Shown: one piece after another, positions 16,996 through 25,788 of the stretch
How the letters are laid out: every line of letters begins with the position of its first letter
Numbering within the stretch: position 1 is the stretch's first letter
NCBI GenBank assembly: GCA_035460505.1
Contig: DATHWP010000091.1
Location: 1-64,000 of the forward strand
Source: Methyloradius sp035460505
GTDB taxonomy: Bacteria; Pseudomonadota; Gammaproteobacteria; Burkholderiales; Methylophilaceae
DNA: 64,000 nucleotides
Reading direction: 5' to 3'
The notes under the pieces: model-generated
What the model was told of the DNA's origin: nothing
The model's input: the letters and a program-made list of their open reading frames with translations, nothing else
Databases searched by the model: none
Position numbers and translations under genes: made by a program

Positions 16996-17421
16996 ATGAA
17001 AGCACGTATCAAATGGGTTGAAAATGTTTGCTTTGTAGGCGAATCAGAAACTGGCCATGCGGTCGTGTTGGATGGCGCACCTGATGCAGGCGGTCGTAAT
17101 CTGGGCATGCGCCCGATGGAAATGCTGTTGATCGGCATGGGTGCTTGTACCTCGTTTGATGTGGTCACGATTCTTAAAAAGTCACGTCAGCCAATCACCG
17201 ATTGCGTGGCTGAGATGCACGCTGATCGTGCTGATGAGATTCCCAAGGTATTCACCAATATCCATGTGCATTTTATTGTGACTGGCAACGGCCTCAATCC
17301 AGCGCAGGTGGAGCGCGCAGTGAAGTTGTCCGCAGAAAAATATTGTTCGGCTTCTATTATGTTGAGCAAGTCAGTCAACATCACTCACGATTTTGAAATC
17401 GTTGAAACGAACGTTGCATAA
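16996..17421 (+). CDS. OsmC/YhfA family protein
   Basis: A 141-residue OsmC-like protein. The family fold carries two cysteines that reduce organic hydroperoxides in Ohr/OsmC. Here GMGACTSFDVVTILKK (Cys at about residue 52) and AEKYCSASIMLSKSVNITHDF (Cys at about 117) are present, in the YhfA-type spacing. The substrate is unknown and it may act on peroxides. Its stop overlaps the next ATG by one base (TAATG), so the two are translationally coupled. Confidence 0.88.
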   Translation: MKARIKWVENVCFVGESETGHAVVLDGAPDAGGRNLGMRPMEMLLIGMGACTSFDVVTILKKSRQPITDCVAEMHADRADEIPKVFTNIHVHFIVTGNGLNPAQVERAVKLSAEKYCSASIMLSKSVNITHDFEIVETNVA

Positions 17422-17837
17422 TGGCTGACCAAATAATGACCAATCGACCCAAAGGCATGATAGGCATACGCCATGTGGCTTTGTTTATCAAAGAGTTAGA
17501 AGTTGCGGTGGATTTTTATGTCAATGTGATGGGCATGCAGATTGAATGGCAGCCCGACCCAGATAATGTGTATCTGACTAACCATGGCGATGTGTTTGCA
17601 TTACACCGCGTTGATTATGTAGCGTCGGGCATGCAACGCTTAGACCATATCGGTTTTGTGCTCAAAACGCTTGAGGATGTAGATAGCTGGTATGCATACT
17701 TTGTGGAACATGGCATTAAAATCACCGAAAGCCCCAAGACGCATAGAGACGGCTCGCGCGGTTTTTACTGCCTAGACCCAGTTGGTCACCTATTGGAACT
17801 GATTTACCACCCGCCAATTTCAGGCCTGTTAGCCTGA
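17421..17837 (+). CDS. VOC family (glyoxalase-like) protein
   Basis: A 138-residue protein with the glyoxalase/bleomycin-resistance fold: IRHVALFIKELEVAVDFYVNVMGM at the start and GFYCLDPVGHLLELIYHPP at the end. Metal-ligand candidates are the His of IRHVAL, the His of LDHIGF and the Glu of LLELIY. The reaction is unknown. Coupled to the OsmC-like gene by the one-base overlap. Confidence 0.88.
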   Translation: MADQIMTNRPKGMIGIRHVALFIKELEVAVDFYVNVMGMQIEWQPDPDNVYLTNHGDVFALHRVDYVASGMQRLDHIGFVLKTLEDVDSWYAYFVEHGIKITESPKTHRDGSRGFYCLDPVGHLLELIYHPPISGLLA

Positions 17838-17849
17838 AATACTCAGGCT
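17831..17849. terminator. short convergent-gene hairpin
   Basis: AGCCTGA / TCAGGCT with a 5-nt loop spans the stops of the convergent VOC gene and the coq7-operon gene. It is short, without T runs. Confidence 0.4.
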
Positions 17850-18196
17850 TTGAGCAAGCCTGTGTGATCATAGAGCTTAACTGCTAAAGCATTTTTACTT
17901 TCAATCAGCGCTAGCAAGCGGTCGATGTTTGGGTGCTTGCCAGCATTGAGTTTTGCATCTTCTGTATGTTCCGCGTAAATCTCCAAGCCTTCATTTGCGG
18001 CCTCAAAGCTGATTTCGCCATATTTCTTGTATAGATGGTGATACACCTTGATGGAGCCTTGGCTGCCAGGCTTATTTTCAATCACTGCGGTCGTTTCACC
18101 ATCTAGTGCTAAAAGCTCTATTTTTTGTACATGGTCGGCGGCAGGCAGGCTTGCCAACTGCTCACTAAATGGTTTGATGCTAGGTTCGTTACTCAT
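17843..18196 (-). CDS. hypothetical protein in the coq7 operon
   Basis: A 117-residue soluble protein I do not recognise. It has no signal peptide or membrane helix, and a mixed alpha/beta pattern (IELLALDGETTAVIENKPGS, KVYHHLYKKYGEISFEAANE). Its ATG overlaps the coq7 stop by four bases (ATGA), so it is translated with coq7. A link to ubiquinone synthesis is possible from position only. Confidence 0.7.
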   Translation of the reverse strand: MSNEPSIKPFSEQLASLPAADHVQKIELLALDGETTAVIENKPGSQGSIKVYHHLYKKYGEISFEAANEGLEIYAEHTEDAKLNAGKHPNIDRLLALIESKNALAVKLYDHTGLLKA

Positions 18197-18813
18197 AAGT
18201 AGTAGCTAGTTCTGGTCATTAGTTTTGAAATCAATTGCATGCCTGATTTGATGGGCTTAGGTAACTCTGCTGCGCCGTGCTCATAGGCTGTTGCTGCGTG
18301 CTTGGCTTCATCAGTTTGCATTTGTTCGACAATCACGCGGCTTTTGGTGTCTTGTGCTGGCAGGCTGTCTAAATGGCTCTTCAAGTGCTTTTCAACTTGT
18401 AGCTCGGTTTCTGCCAAAAAACCAAGATTCCATTTATCGCCCAGTGCCCCAGCAATCGCGCCCATGGTAAATGAACCTGCATACCATAATGGGTTGAGCG
18501 CACTGGTTCTGCCGCCTAGCGATTTAATGCGCTCTTCACACCAAGCGAGATGCTCAGTTTCTTCTTTTGCTGCCTCTTTCAGTGCTTCTACAGTAGCTGG
18601 GTTCTTGGCCGTAAGCGATTGCCCGCTATACAAAGCCTGAGCACAGACTTCGCCACTATGGTTAACGCGCATCAATGCTGCAGCATGCTTCTTCTCCGCC
18701 CTTTCAAGCGGTACTTCAGCGAAGTCACGATCAGGATGCTGGCGTGTGCTATGGGCTTCCGCTAATAGCGTACGCAGTCCCTTATCAAGCTCTATGATCA
18801 GGCGATCTAGCAT
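18193..18813 (-). CDS. coq7: demethoxyubiquinol hydroxylase (Coq7)
   Basis: A diiron monooxygenase that hydroxylates demethoxyubiquinol, the penultimate ubiquinone step. It has 206 residues. The ferritin-like ligand motifs are present: VNHSGEVCAQALY, EETEHLAWCEERI, ETELQVEKHLKSHL and TDEAKHAATAYEHGA (two ExxH pairs). Second gene of the ctpA-coq7-hypothetical operon, starting 4 bp after the ctpA stop. A ubiB-family gene lies 4 kb away. Confidence 0.94.
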   Translation of the reverse strand: MLDRLIIELDKGLRTLLAEAHSTRQHPDRDFAEVPLERAEKKHAAALMRVNHSGEVCAQALYSGQSLTAKNPATVEALKEAAKEETEHLAWCEERIKSLGGRTSALNPLWYAGSFTMGAIAGALGDKWNLGFLAETELQVEKHLKSHLDSLPAQDTKSRVIVEQMQTDEAKHAATAYEHGAAELPKPIKSGMQLISKLMTRTSYYL

Positions 18814-18817
18814 CTTG

Positions 18818-20242
18818 CTATTTGCGTTGCAAAATCTGCACGCCCTTGAGCAGATTCAAGGCCTGGCTGAACTGGTAGTCAGATTTGCTGCCAGGCTCTG
18901 GTGGAGCCTTATCGCTGGTTTTGTCAGCAGGTGCTTTGTCTTTATCCGCTGGCGCAGGTGTCGCAGCATCTGGCGTTTTTACAGACGTGGCTGGCGTGTT
19001 TGCGCTTGCATCTTTCGGGTTTGATAAATGATTCGATAAATCAGCTTCGCGTAGATTAAGCCCAGATGAATCAGCACTGCTCAGCGTGGCATCTTCAACA
19101 ATAATGTCGGGCACAATGCCCTTGGCCTGGATTGAGCGACCGTTAGGGGTGAAGTAACGTGCTGTTGTGAGCTTGATTGCTGTGCCGTTATTCATTGGTA
19201 ATATGGTTTGCACAGAGCCCTTACCAAAGCTTTGCGTACCCATGATAACTGCGCGTTTCTGATCTTGCAGAGCGCCAGCAACAATTTCGGATGCTGAAGC
19301 TGAACCACCGTTGACAATCACAGCCATCGGTACTGTTTTGAGTTCTGGCGATGCATTTTTCAAATAATCAGCGCTGCCTCTAACGTAGTTCTCAGGGTTG
19401 GCAGTGAGGTTCATTTTTGCATCTTCAGTACGGCCCTCGGTGTACACGACTAAATCACCCTTAGGAATGAAAGCTGCAACAACACCTACCGCCGCATTCA
19501 GCAAGCCGCCAGGGTTATTCCGTAAATCGAGAATCAAGCCCTTGAACGGTTCTTTATTTTGATCGCGTAGTGTTTGTAACGCTTTTGCTAAATCTTCGCC
19601 AGTGTGTTCCTGGAATTGTGTTATGCGAACATAGGCATAGCCAGGTTCGACTAGTTTGTATTTAACGCTTTGGGTTTTAATAGCCGCGCGTTTTAGGGTG
19701 ATGACTAATGGTTTAGGCTCGCCTTTGCGCAATATGGTAAGCGTGATTGGAGTGTCTGGCTTGCCGCGCATCATTTTTACTGCGTCACTCAGGGTCAGAC
19801 CTTTCACTGCTGTGTCATCAAGTTTTATAATCAGGTCGCCACTTTTAATGCCTGCTTTGTATGCGGGTGTATCTTCAATCGGTGAAACAACTTTCACAAA
19901 TCCATCTTCCATACCCACTTCAATACCCAAGCCACCAAATTCACCTTGGGTACCCGCTTGCAGGTCTTTGAAACCATCAGCATCGAGATAATCTGAATGA
20001 GGATCTAAGCCTGATACCATGCCCTTGATTGCTTCAGTAATGAGTTTTTTGTCCTCGACTGGTTCTACATAATCTGTCTTGATTTTGCCGAACACTTCAG
20101 CAAATGTGCGCAGTTCGTCCAAGGGTAATTGTGCTTGTGGTTTGGCATCTTTATCAGCAATAGCAGAATATGTCAGGCTGAGCATGAAGCCCATGGCAAT
20201 ACTGACAACGATTAAGCCAAATTTATTGAGTTGTGCACGCAT
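18818..20242 (-). CDS. ctpA: carboxy-terminal processing protease (S41)
   Basis: A periplasmic C-terminal processing protease, 474 residues. The N-terminal signal/anchor (about 1-28) is followed by the PDZ domain (GGLGIEVGMEDGFVKVVSPI... GDLIIKLDD, about 95-170) and the S41 protease core with LILDLRNNPGG, the nucleophile motif NGGSASASEIVAGAL and the Lys motif GTQSFGKGSVQ. The C-terminal 80 residues are Ala, Pro, Asp and Lys-rich and probably disordered. First gene of the operon with coq7. Substrates are probably peptidoglycan-associated or lipoproteins. Confidence 0.93.
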   Translation of the reverse strand: MRAQLNKFGLIVVSIAMGFMLSLTYSAIADKDAKPQAQLPLDELRTFAEVFGKIKTDYVEPVEDKKLITEAIKGMVSGLDPHSDYLDADGFKDLQAGTQGEFGGLGIEVGMEDGFVKVVSPIEDTPAYKAGIKSGDLIIKLDDTAVKGLTLSDAVKMMRGKPDTPITLTILRKGEPKPLVITLKRAAIKTQSVKYKLVEPGYAYVRITQFQEHTGEDLAKALQTLRDQNKEPFKGLILDLRNNPGGLLNAAVGVVAAFIPKGDLVVYTEGRTEDAKMNLTANPENYVRGSADYLKNASPELKTVPMAVIVNGGSASASEIVAGALQDQKRAVIMGTQSFGKGSVQTILPMNNGTAIKLTTARYFTPNGRSIQAKGIVPDIIVEDATLSSADSSGLNLREADLSNHLSNPKDASANTPATSVKTPDAATPAPADKDKAPADKTSDKAPPEPGSKSDYQFSQALNLLKGVQILQRK

Positions 20243-20403
20243 GTGGAAACTGTTCCTTAATGGAAGGTAAAGTATTAGATTGAGGTAGAGTTAAATATTG
20301 AGTAATGCAAATATAAATCGAACAATAGCTTATTTTCCGCTATTTACCATGTATTTGCATAGTAGCCAGCTATTTTGTGGCATAAATTAAAAGGTTTTCC
20401 CCA

Positions 20404-20694
20404 ATGAACCAAAAAAATCTAACGGATATTGAAATCGAGTATTGCACCCAATGTCGCTGGTTATTGCGCGCTGCATGGATGGCACAGGAGCTACTTATTA
20501 CCTTCGAATACGACATTGCCCGCGTGAGCCTAGTTCCGGGGACTGGTGGCATTTTTGAAGTGCGCCTGAATGGGCAGGTGCTATTTTCACGCAAAGAAAA
20601 AGGTCGTTTTCCAGAATCTAAAGAACTGAAGCAATTGATTCGTGATGTTATTGATCCAGACCGCCCCTTGGGACATAGCGATAAAGTCGAATAG
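20404..20694 (+). CDS. SelT/SelW/SelH (Rdx) family protein
   Basis: A 96-residue thioredoxin-like protein of the Rdx family. The N-terminal strand EIEYCTQCRW carries the CxxC redox motif at residues 14-17. Then come VPGTGGIFEV and the C-terminal helix FPESKELKQLIRDVIDP, both typical. Here both redox residues are Cys, with no in-frame TGA. The partner is unknown. Divergent from ctpA. Confidence 0.9.
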   Translation: MNQKNLTDIEIEYCTQCRWLLRAAWMAQELLITFEYDIARVSLVPGTGGIFEVRLNGQVLFSRKEKGRFPESKELKQLIRDVIDPDRPLGHSDKVE

Positions 20695-20823
20695 TAGTCG
20701 GGCGAAGACTAAACCCATTTGAGATTCAAAATGTGAACTATTCGCAGTTCTGCAAGATTTTTTTAAAGCGATTAGACTCGGGTTTTCAATCAAAGCTTTT
20801 AAACAAAACTACTGAGGTGACAC

Positions 20824-21294
20824 ATGGCTAAAAAACCAAAACACGATGAACACAATTCCCCCGTCATCAAGGCGCTCAACCTGATTCTTGAGATGGAGTT
20901 GGCTGGTGTGGTGCGCTATACGCACTATGCGCTGATGGTCTATGGATATACACGCATACCGATTGTTTCATGGCTACGTGGGCAAGCCACGGAATCTCTC
21001 GACCACGCTAACAAAGCTGGTGAATTGATTACCCATCTTGGGGGACATCCTTCATTGTCTATAGGTCCATTGCTTGAAACGCATAATCACGATATCGGTG
21101 ATATTTTGCGTGAATCACTCGAGCATGAAAATGCCTCACTCAATTGTTATCGTAAACTGCTGAAGTTAGTAGAAGGTGATTCAGTGATGCTGGAAGAATA
21201 TGCGCGCGAAATGATTTATGCGGAAGAGTTACATATCGGCGAAGTTGATAAAATGTTGCGCAAACCTGGCGATGTAGGTGTGTTCTACAAGTAA
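20824..21294 (+). CDS. bacterioferritin-like diiron protein
   Basis: A 156-residue four-helix ferritin-like protein. Compared with E. coli bacterioferritin, iron-ligand candidates are Glu25 (LEMELAG), Glu57/His61 (TESLDHA), Glu102 (EHENAS) and Glu134/His137 (YAEELHIGE). The heme-binding Met of true bacterioferritin (position 52) has no counterpart: the aligned residue is Leu or Ser. Iron storage or detoxification is likely, but heme binding at the usual site is doubtful. A clear GAGGTGA ribosome-binding site precedes it, and a 15-bp terminator follows. Confidence 0.85.
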   Translation: MAKKPKHDEHNSPVIKALNLILEMELAGVVRYTHYALMVYGYTRIPIVSWLRGQATESLDHANKAGELITHLGGHPSLSIGPLLETHNHDIGDILRESLEHENASLNCYRKLLKLVEGDSVMLEEYAREMIYAEELHIGEVDKMLRKPGDVGVFYK

Positions 21295-21313
21295 TAAACA
21301 ACCAAGTCTGAAT

Positions 21314-21350
21314 AAACTAAAAAGCGGCCATTTAAGCCGCTTTTTAGTTT
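21314..21350. terminator. strong bidirectional terminator
   Basis: A perfect 15-bp stem, AAACTAAAAAGCGGC / GCCGCTTTTTAGTTT, with a 7-nt loop lies between the convergent ferritin-like and NlpC/P60 genes. It has T runs on both strands. Confidence 0.93.
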
Positions 21351-21367
21351 AATTTGGATCGTGCGAC

Positions 21368-21991
21368 TTACTCACTCATTTGATTGCTGGCAGCGCTAAT
21401 TGCTGCTGCATCTTTAGGCTCTAGTCGTTTTGCACCATTAAACCGTTTTACCCAGTAGCTGTCATCCATATCCACCACACTAATGCCGCCGCCTGTGCTG
21501 GGTGCATGAATAAATCGATGCCCGCCAATATAAATGCCAACGTGAGAAAAAGCTGATTTTAGCGTGTTAAAAAATACTAAGTCACCTGGCTGCAGCTCAT
21601 CTATTGAGACAGATTGCCCCAATTGGCTAATGGCGCGTGCGCTGTGAGGTAAAGTCAGGCTGGCTGCCTGCTGAAATACATAGCGCACAAAGCCGCTGCA
21701 ATCAAAGCCTGTATCTGGGTTTTTGCCGCCATAGGTATAACGTATGCCAGTCAGGCTTAGAGCATTCATCATGACTTCTTGCACAGTGTCAGACCAACTG
21801 GTTTTGCTGTTGTATTCATTGTTGGCTGAATCAACATTATTGGCAGCCAACGTATTGGAAACCATAGCGTTGCCTGCAGCATGAGCTTGCAAACTCAGGC
21901 TGAGTAATATGGCCAATAGAGTAGGTCGTATTAACATGAAATGCATTCTAAAAGCGTTGAGTGCTATTTGTAAACCCTTATTTCTGTTCAT
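21368..21991 (-). CDS. NlpC/P60 family cell-wall hydrolase
   Basis: A 207-residue exported peptidase of the NlpC/P60 (C40) family, which cleaves peptide bonds in peptidoglycan stems. The catalytic set is seen: Cys in GFDCSGFVRYVFQ, His in SHVGIYIG and a third polar residue in RFIHAPS. A signal peptide (IRPTLLAILLSLSLQAHA) starts about 18 residues after the first ATG, so the ATGs at 21946 or 21937 are plausible starts. Confidence 0.9.
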   Translation of the reverse strand: MNRNKGLQIALNAFRMHFMLIRPTLLAILLSLSLQAHAAGNAMVSNTLAANNVDSANNEYNSKTSWSDTVQEVMMNALSLTGIRYTYGGKNPDTGFDCSGFVRYVFQQAASLTLPHSARAISQLGQSVSIDELQPGDLVFFNTLKSAFSHVGIYIGGHRFIHAPSTGGGISVVDMDDSYWVKRFNGAKRLEPKDAAAISAASNQMSE

Positions 21992-22093
21992 AAATTCTAG
22001 GTGTGTCTTAATTCAACGCCCAAGGCAACAACAAGTGCAACAATCTATGGTGTAGAATCAAACCAGATAAATTCTGAACCATGAGGTCAATCG

Positions 22094-22462
22094 ATGCGCA
22101 AACATCCTTCTCTGACGGGGCTAAATTTGAGAGCAAACGCAAGTAAAGCAGTGCATGCCGTGCTGAATAAAGTGATCCACCAGGCTGATCATAGTCACGA
22201 AACATTAGCCGAGCATGCCCAGCAGATAGGGACTTCAGCCAAGCACAGGATGAGACTGGTTGCCAAAGGGTTCGCTCAGGAAATACAAAATTCCATCATG
22301 CATGTGCGAGATACAAGTAAACAAATGACTGGCCAAATGACAAGTAAGGCAAAGCGCAAAATTGCATTGCTGGCCAGCCGCAAACTGAATGAAATAGCCA
22401 ACAGAATTGAACAAAAAGCCAATGCCATTCATATCAGCGCCACTAAATCTGCCAGTCGTTAA
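22094..22462 (+). CDS. small basic protein upstream of ubiB
   Basis: A 122-residue, strongly basic, helix-rich protein (MRKHPSLTGLNLRANASKAV...), without signal peptide or membrane helix and with a His- and Lys-rich composition. No domain recognised. It ends 33 bp before ubiB on the same strand and is probably co-transcribed. The position resembles that of UbiJ in ubiE-ubiJ-ubiB operons, but I see no SCP2-type sequence. Confidence 0.6.
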   Translation: MRKHPSLTGLNLRANASKAVHAVLNKVIHQADHSHETLAEHAQQIGTSAKHRMRLVAKGFAQEIQNSIMHVRDTSKQMTGQMTSKAKRKIALLASRKLNEIANRIEQKANAIHISATKSASR

Positions 22463-22495
22463 TAGCGCAGATAACCCCAAAAGCAACGCATACTG

Positions 22496-24175
22496 ATGAT
22501 CCGTCAAACCATTTCTGTCTTTCGTGACTTAGGCCGCATACGCGAGATTACTGGCGTGCTCATGCGCTATGGTTGGGATGATATTGCCAAGCGTCTGGGC
22601 AAGCGCAGCTTTATTGGCTGGGCTGGCAAAGCACTAAGCGCCGATGTACCGCCAGAGATCATGAATCTGCCGCCAGAGGTGAGAGTACGTTTGGCGATTC
22701 AAGATTTAGGGCCCACTTTCGTAAAACTTGGACAAGTGCTTGCGACCAGGCCAGATATTTTCCCGCCGCACTGGATTACTGAGTTCTCTAAGCTACAAGA
22801 TCAAGTACCACCTGTACCTTTTGAAGAGTTATTGCCCGAACTTGAAAAAGCGCTGGGTAAATCGCCTTTTGAAGTATTCAAGGATTTCCAGGAAGTACCA
22901 ATCGCTGGTGCTTCAATTGCCCAAGTGCACCGTGCGAAATTGCAAGATGGCACGGATGTCGTGGTTAAAATTCGTCGTCCAAATGTGCAAGAAAGTATCG
23001 ATGCCGATTTACGCCTGTTGTCTCATTTAGGTCGGTTGATTGAATCTGAAGTCGAGGAAGTCAGGCGTTTTCAACCAGGCAAGATCATTGCCCAATTTTC
23101 AAAATCGCTCAAACGTGAGTTGGATTTAGGGCTTGAAGGCAGAAGCACCGAACGCTTTTCCAGAAATTTTGCAACCGATGAAAATGTAAAGTTTGCCCAA
23201 ATCTATTGGGATTACTGTGCAGATGGCGTGCTGGTGATGGAGCACATTGATGGCATTTCTGGCCATGCGATTGAAGAAGCAAGAATGGCTGGTCTGGATT
23301 TAAAACTGCTGGCAGAGCTCGGTGCAAAAACTGTATTGAAAATGGTGCTGATCGATGGGTTCTTTCATGCAGACCCACACCCAGGCAACCTTTTCTATCT
23401 GCCTGGAAACCGTATTGCGATTATTGACTGCGGCATGGTGGGGCGCATTACGCTCGATAGACGCGGTGAAATTGCAGATTTGTTGGCGGCACTGGTTTCA
23501 CGAGATATCGATGCCTTACGCGATATTCTGATTGTGTGGTCGGGTGATGCCAATGTGGACGAAGCTAAGCTGGGCGCAGATGTGGATGAATTCATCTGCA
23601 ACTACGATAATGCACCACTCAAGCATGTGCGCTTTAGTGCTTTGCTGAACGACCTCACAACCATTATGCGCGAGAATCATCTTGCTGTTCCGCCAGATTT
23701 AACCATGTTGTTCAAGGCCTTAATTACCTTAGAAGGGCTTGGTCGCCAGCTAGATCCAGACTTTCAGATCGTTAGTTTTTTAACCCCGTTCGTTAAAAAA
23801 ATCATTATTGATCGCTATATGCCAAGCGCCTTGTTTAAGCGCGGTAAGCGCGGTGCAAACAGCCTGTTTGATTCGATCACTGGTTTGCCTGGCGATGTAT
23901 CCATGTTGCTGCGAGAGGCAGGCCGTGGCAGGCTTAAAATCAATCTTGATCTCAAGCGGCTCGATCACTTTGGGCACCAACTTGATCACAGCACCAATAG
24001 ACTCACCATGGCCATGATAGTGGCCGCCCTGATTATCGGTTCTTCTATTGTTATGACAGTGAAAGGTGGGCCTACTATACTTGGATTGCCAGCGTTTGGT
24101 TTTATCGGATTTTTCTTTGCATTTTGTATTGGGTTTTTGCTGGTGATCTCGATTTGGCGATCAGGTCGAGACTGA
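22496..24175 (+). CDS. ubiB: UbiB/AarF (ABC1) atypical kinase
   Basis: A 559-residue protein of the ABC1/ADCK/UbiB atypical kinase family, required for ubiquinone synthesis. It shows the KxGQ motif (FVKLGQVLATRPDIFP, about residue 78), the Ala-rich loop AGASIAQVHRA, the VVVKIRRP lysine, the catalytic loop FFHADPHPGNLFYL and the metal motif IIDCGMVGRI. Two C-terminal membrane helices (about 500-555) fit UbiB length and topology. The small basic protein is immediately upstream. Confidence 0.92.
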   Translation: MIRQTISVFRDLGRIREITGVLMRYGWDDIAKRLGKRSFIGWAGKALSADVPPEIMNLPPEVRVRLAIQDLGPTFVKLGQVLATRPDIFPPHWITEFSKLQDQVPPVPFEELLPELEKALGKSPFEVFKDFQEVPIAGASIAQVHRAKLQDGTDVVVKIRRPNVQESIDADLRLLSHLGRLIESEVEEVRRFQPGKIIAQFSKSLKRELDLGLEGRSTERFSRNFATDENVKFAQIYWDYCADGVLVMEHIDGISGHAIEEARMAGLDLKLLAELGAKTVLKMVLIDGFFHADPHPGNLFYLPGNRIAIIDCGMVGRITLDRRGEIADLLAALVSRDIDALRDILIVWSGDANVDEAKLGADVDEFICNYDNAPLKHVRFSALLNDLTTIMRENHLAVPPDLTMLFKALITLEGLGRQLDPDFQIVSFLTPFVKKIIIDRYMPSALFKRGKRGANSLFDSITGLPGDVSMLLREAGRGRLKINLDLKRLDHFGHQLDHSTNRLTMAMIVAALIIGSSIVMTVKGGPTILGLPAFGFIGFFFAFCIGFLLVISIWRSGRD

Positions 24176-24217
24176 TTTAGAAGCTATACATGTTAGGGAT
24201 TGTTTTGGGGCAGACCA

Positions 24218-24254
24218 ATAATTAACCCGCACCAAATGAGTGCGGGTTAATTAT
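24218..24254. terminator. terminator-like inverted repeat after ubiB
   Basis: A perfect 15-bp stem, ATAATTAACCCGCAC / GTGCGGGTTAATTAT, with a 7-nt loop. It separates ubiB from the Anbu locus. It has no long T run. Confidence 0.75.
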
Positions 24255-24334
24255 ATGGCAAACTTGTTTTTGCCTAAGATGATGATTAATTTTGATATTT
24301 AACTACTGGCATGCGCTTTGCGTGGAACTAGGCT

Positions 24335-25759
24335 ATGGATACTGCAAATAAACGCCCTTTTGATGAAATGCAGCTAGCCAACGATACGGTGCGTGACATT
24401 TACGCGCTCTATGCTGAATGGCTGCGCGATGTTCCACTTGCTCAACTTGAGAGCAAACGGTTAGAAGCCGAACTCCTGTTCCGTCGAGTTGGTATTACCT
24501 TCAACGTGTATGGTGAAACCGCAGGTGCCGAGCGCCTAATTCCATTTGATGTGGTGCCGCGAATACTGGCAGCCGATGAATGGAGCAAGCTTTCTGATGG
24601 CGCCATCCAGCGCGTCAAAGCGCTCAATATGTTCCTGCATGATATTTATCATGATCAGGAAATCATCAAGGCTGGCATTGTGCCCGCTTCAGTATTGACC
24701 AATTCGCAGTACCGCCCCGAGATGCAAGGCATTGACGTGCCAAACAATATTTACGCGCATATCGCGGGTATTGATATTGTACGCACTGGCGAGAATGATT
24801 TTTACGTGCTGGAAGACAATCTACGTACACCTTCAGGTGTTTCGTACATGCTTGAAGACCGCAAGATGATGATGCGGCTTTTCCCTGATTTGTTCAGACG
24901 CTATTCCATCGCCCCAGTTGAGCATTATCCACAAGTGCTGCTGAATAACCTGCGTGCTGTGGCTCAACCTGGCGTAACAGACCCCGTGGTTGCGCTGATG
25001 ACCCCAGGCGCCTATAACAGCGCCTATTTTGAGCATGCTTTCTTAGCCCAGCAAATGGGCATTGAACTGGTTGAAGGGCAAGATCTATTCGTCCGTGATA
25101 ATGCCGTGTATATGCGCACGACTGAAGGCCCTAAAAAAGTCGATGTCATCTATCGTCGTATTGATGATGATTTCATTGATCCGCTGGCGTTTAAAGCAGA
25201 CTCTATGCTGGGCGTTCCAGGCTTGTTATCTGTCTATCAAAATGGTGGCGTCACGCTTGCTAACGCTGTTGGTACAGGGGTGGCAGATGACAAGGCTATC
25301 TACATTTATGTGCCAGAGATGATTCGTTATTACTTGGGTGAAGAACCGATACTAGCTAATGTGCCGACTTATCAGTTGAGCAAAGAAGACGATTTGAAGT
25401 ATGTGTTGGCGCACTTGCCTGAACTGGTCGTGAAAGAAGTGCAAGGCTCAGGCGGTTACGGCATGCTGGTTGGTCCTGCAGCCACCAAAGCTGAGATTAA
25501 AGAATTTACCTTGCGTATAGTTTCCAACCCGTCCAACTATATTGCCCAACCTACATTGGCTCTATCTACCTGCCCTACCTTGGTCGAGCAGGGACTTGCG
25601 CCACGCCATGTTGATCTGCGTCCGTTTGTGTTGTCTGGCAAGGCCGTCACCCTTGTGCCTGGCGCGCTGTGCCGTGTGGCCTTGCGTGATGGTTCGCTGG
25701 TGGTTAATTCATCACAGGGTGGTGGTACTAAAGATACATGGGTGCTTAACCATGCCTAA
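24335..25759 (+). CDS. circularly permuted ATP-grasp type 2 protein (Anbu-linked)
   Basis: A 474-residue predicted amide ligase of the circularly permuted ATP-grasp type 2 family (former DUF404/DUF407). Characteristic stretches: VYGETAGAERLIPFDVVPRI, the nucleotide-side ENDFYVLEDNLRTPSGVSYMLEDR, TPGAYNSAYFEHAFLAQQMG, DVIYRRIDDDFIDPLAF, VVKEVQGSGGYGMLVGP, and the end SQGGGTKDTWVL. The family is predicted to form peptide or amide bonds with ATP. It begins an operon with alpha-E and, farther on, Anbu, the known genomic partner set. A fused paralogue lies at 37287-39896. Confidence 0.92.
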   Translation: MDTANKRPFDEMQLANDTVRDIYALYAEWLRDVPLAQLESKRLEAELLFRRVGITFNVYGETAGAERLIPFDVVPRILAADEWSKLSDGAIQRVKALNMFLHDIYHDQEIIKAGIVPASVLTNSQYRPEMQGIDVPNNIYAHIAGIDIVRTGENDFYVLEDNLRTPSGVSYMLEDRKMMMRLFPDLFRRYSIAPVEHYPQVLLNNLRAVAQPGVTDPVVALMTPGAYNSAYFEHAFLAQQMGIELVEGQDLFVRDNAVYMRTTEGPKKVDVIYRRIDDDFIDPLAFKADSMLGVPGLLSVYQNGGVTLANAVGTGVADDKAIYIYVPEMIRYYLGEEPILANVPTYQLSKEDDLKYVLAHLPELVVKEVQGSGGYGMLVGPAATKAEIKEFTLRIVSNPSNYIAQPTLALSTCPTLVEQGLAPRHVDLRPFVLSGKAVTLVPGALCRVALRDGSLVVNSSQGGGTKDTWVLNHA

Positions 25760-25788
25760 ATGCTTATGTATGTGTAGAGGTTTTAATA

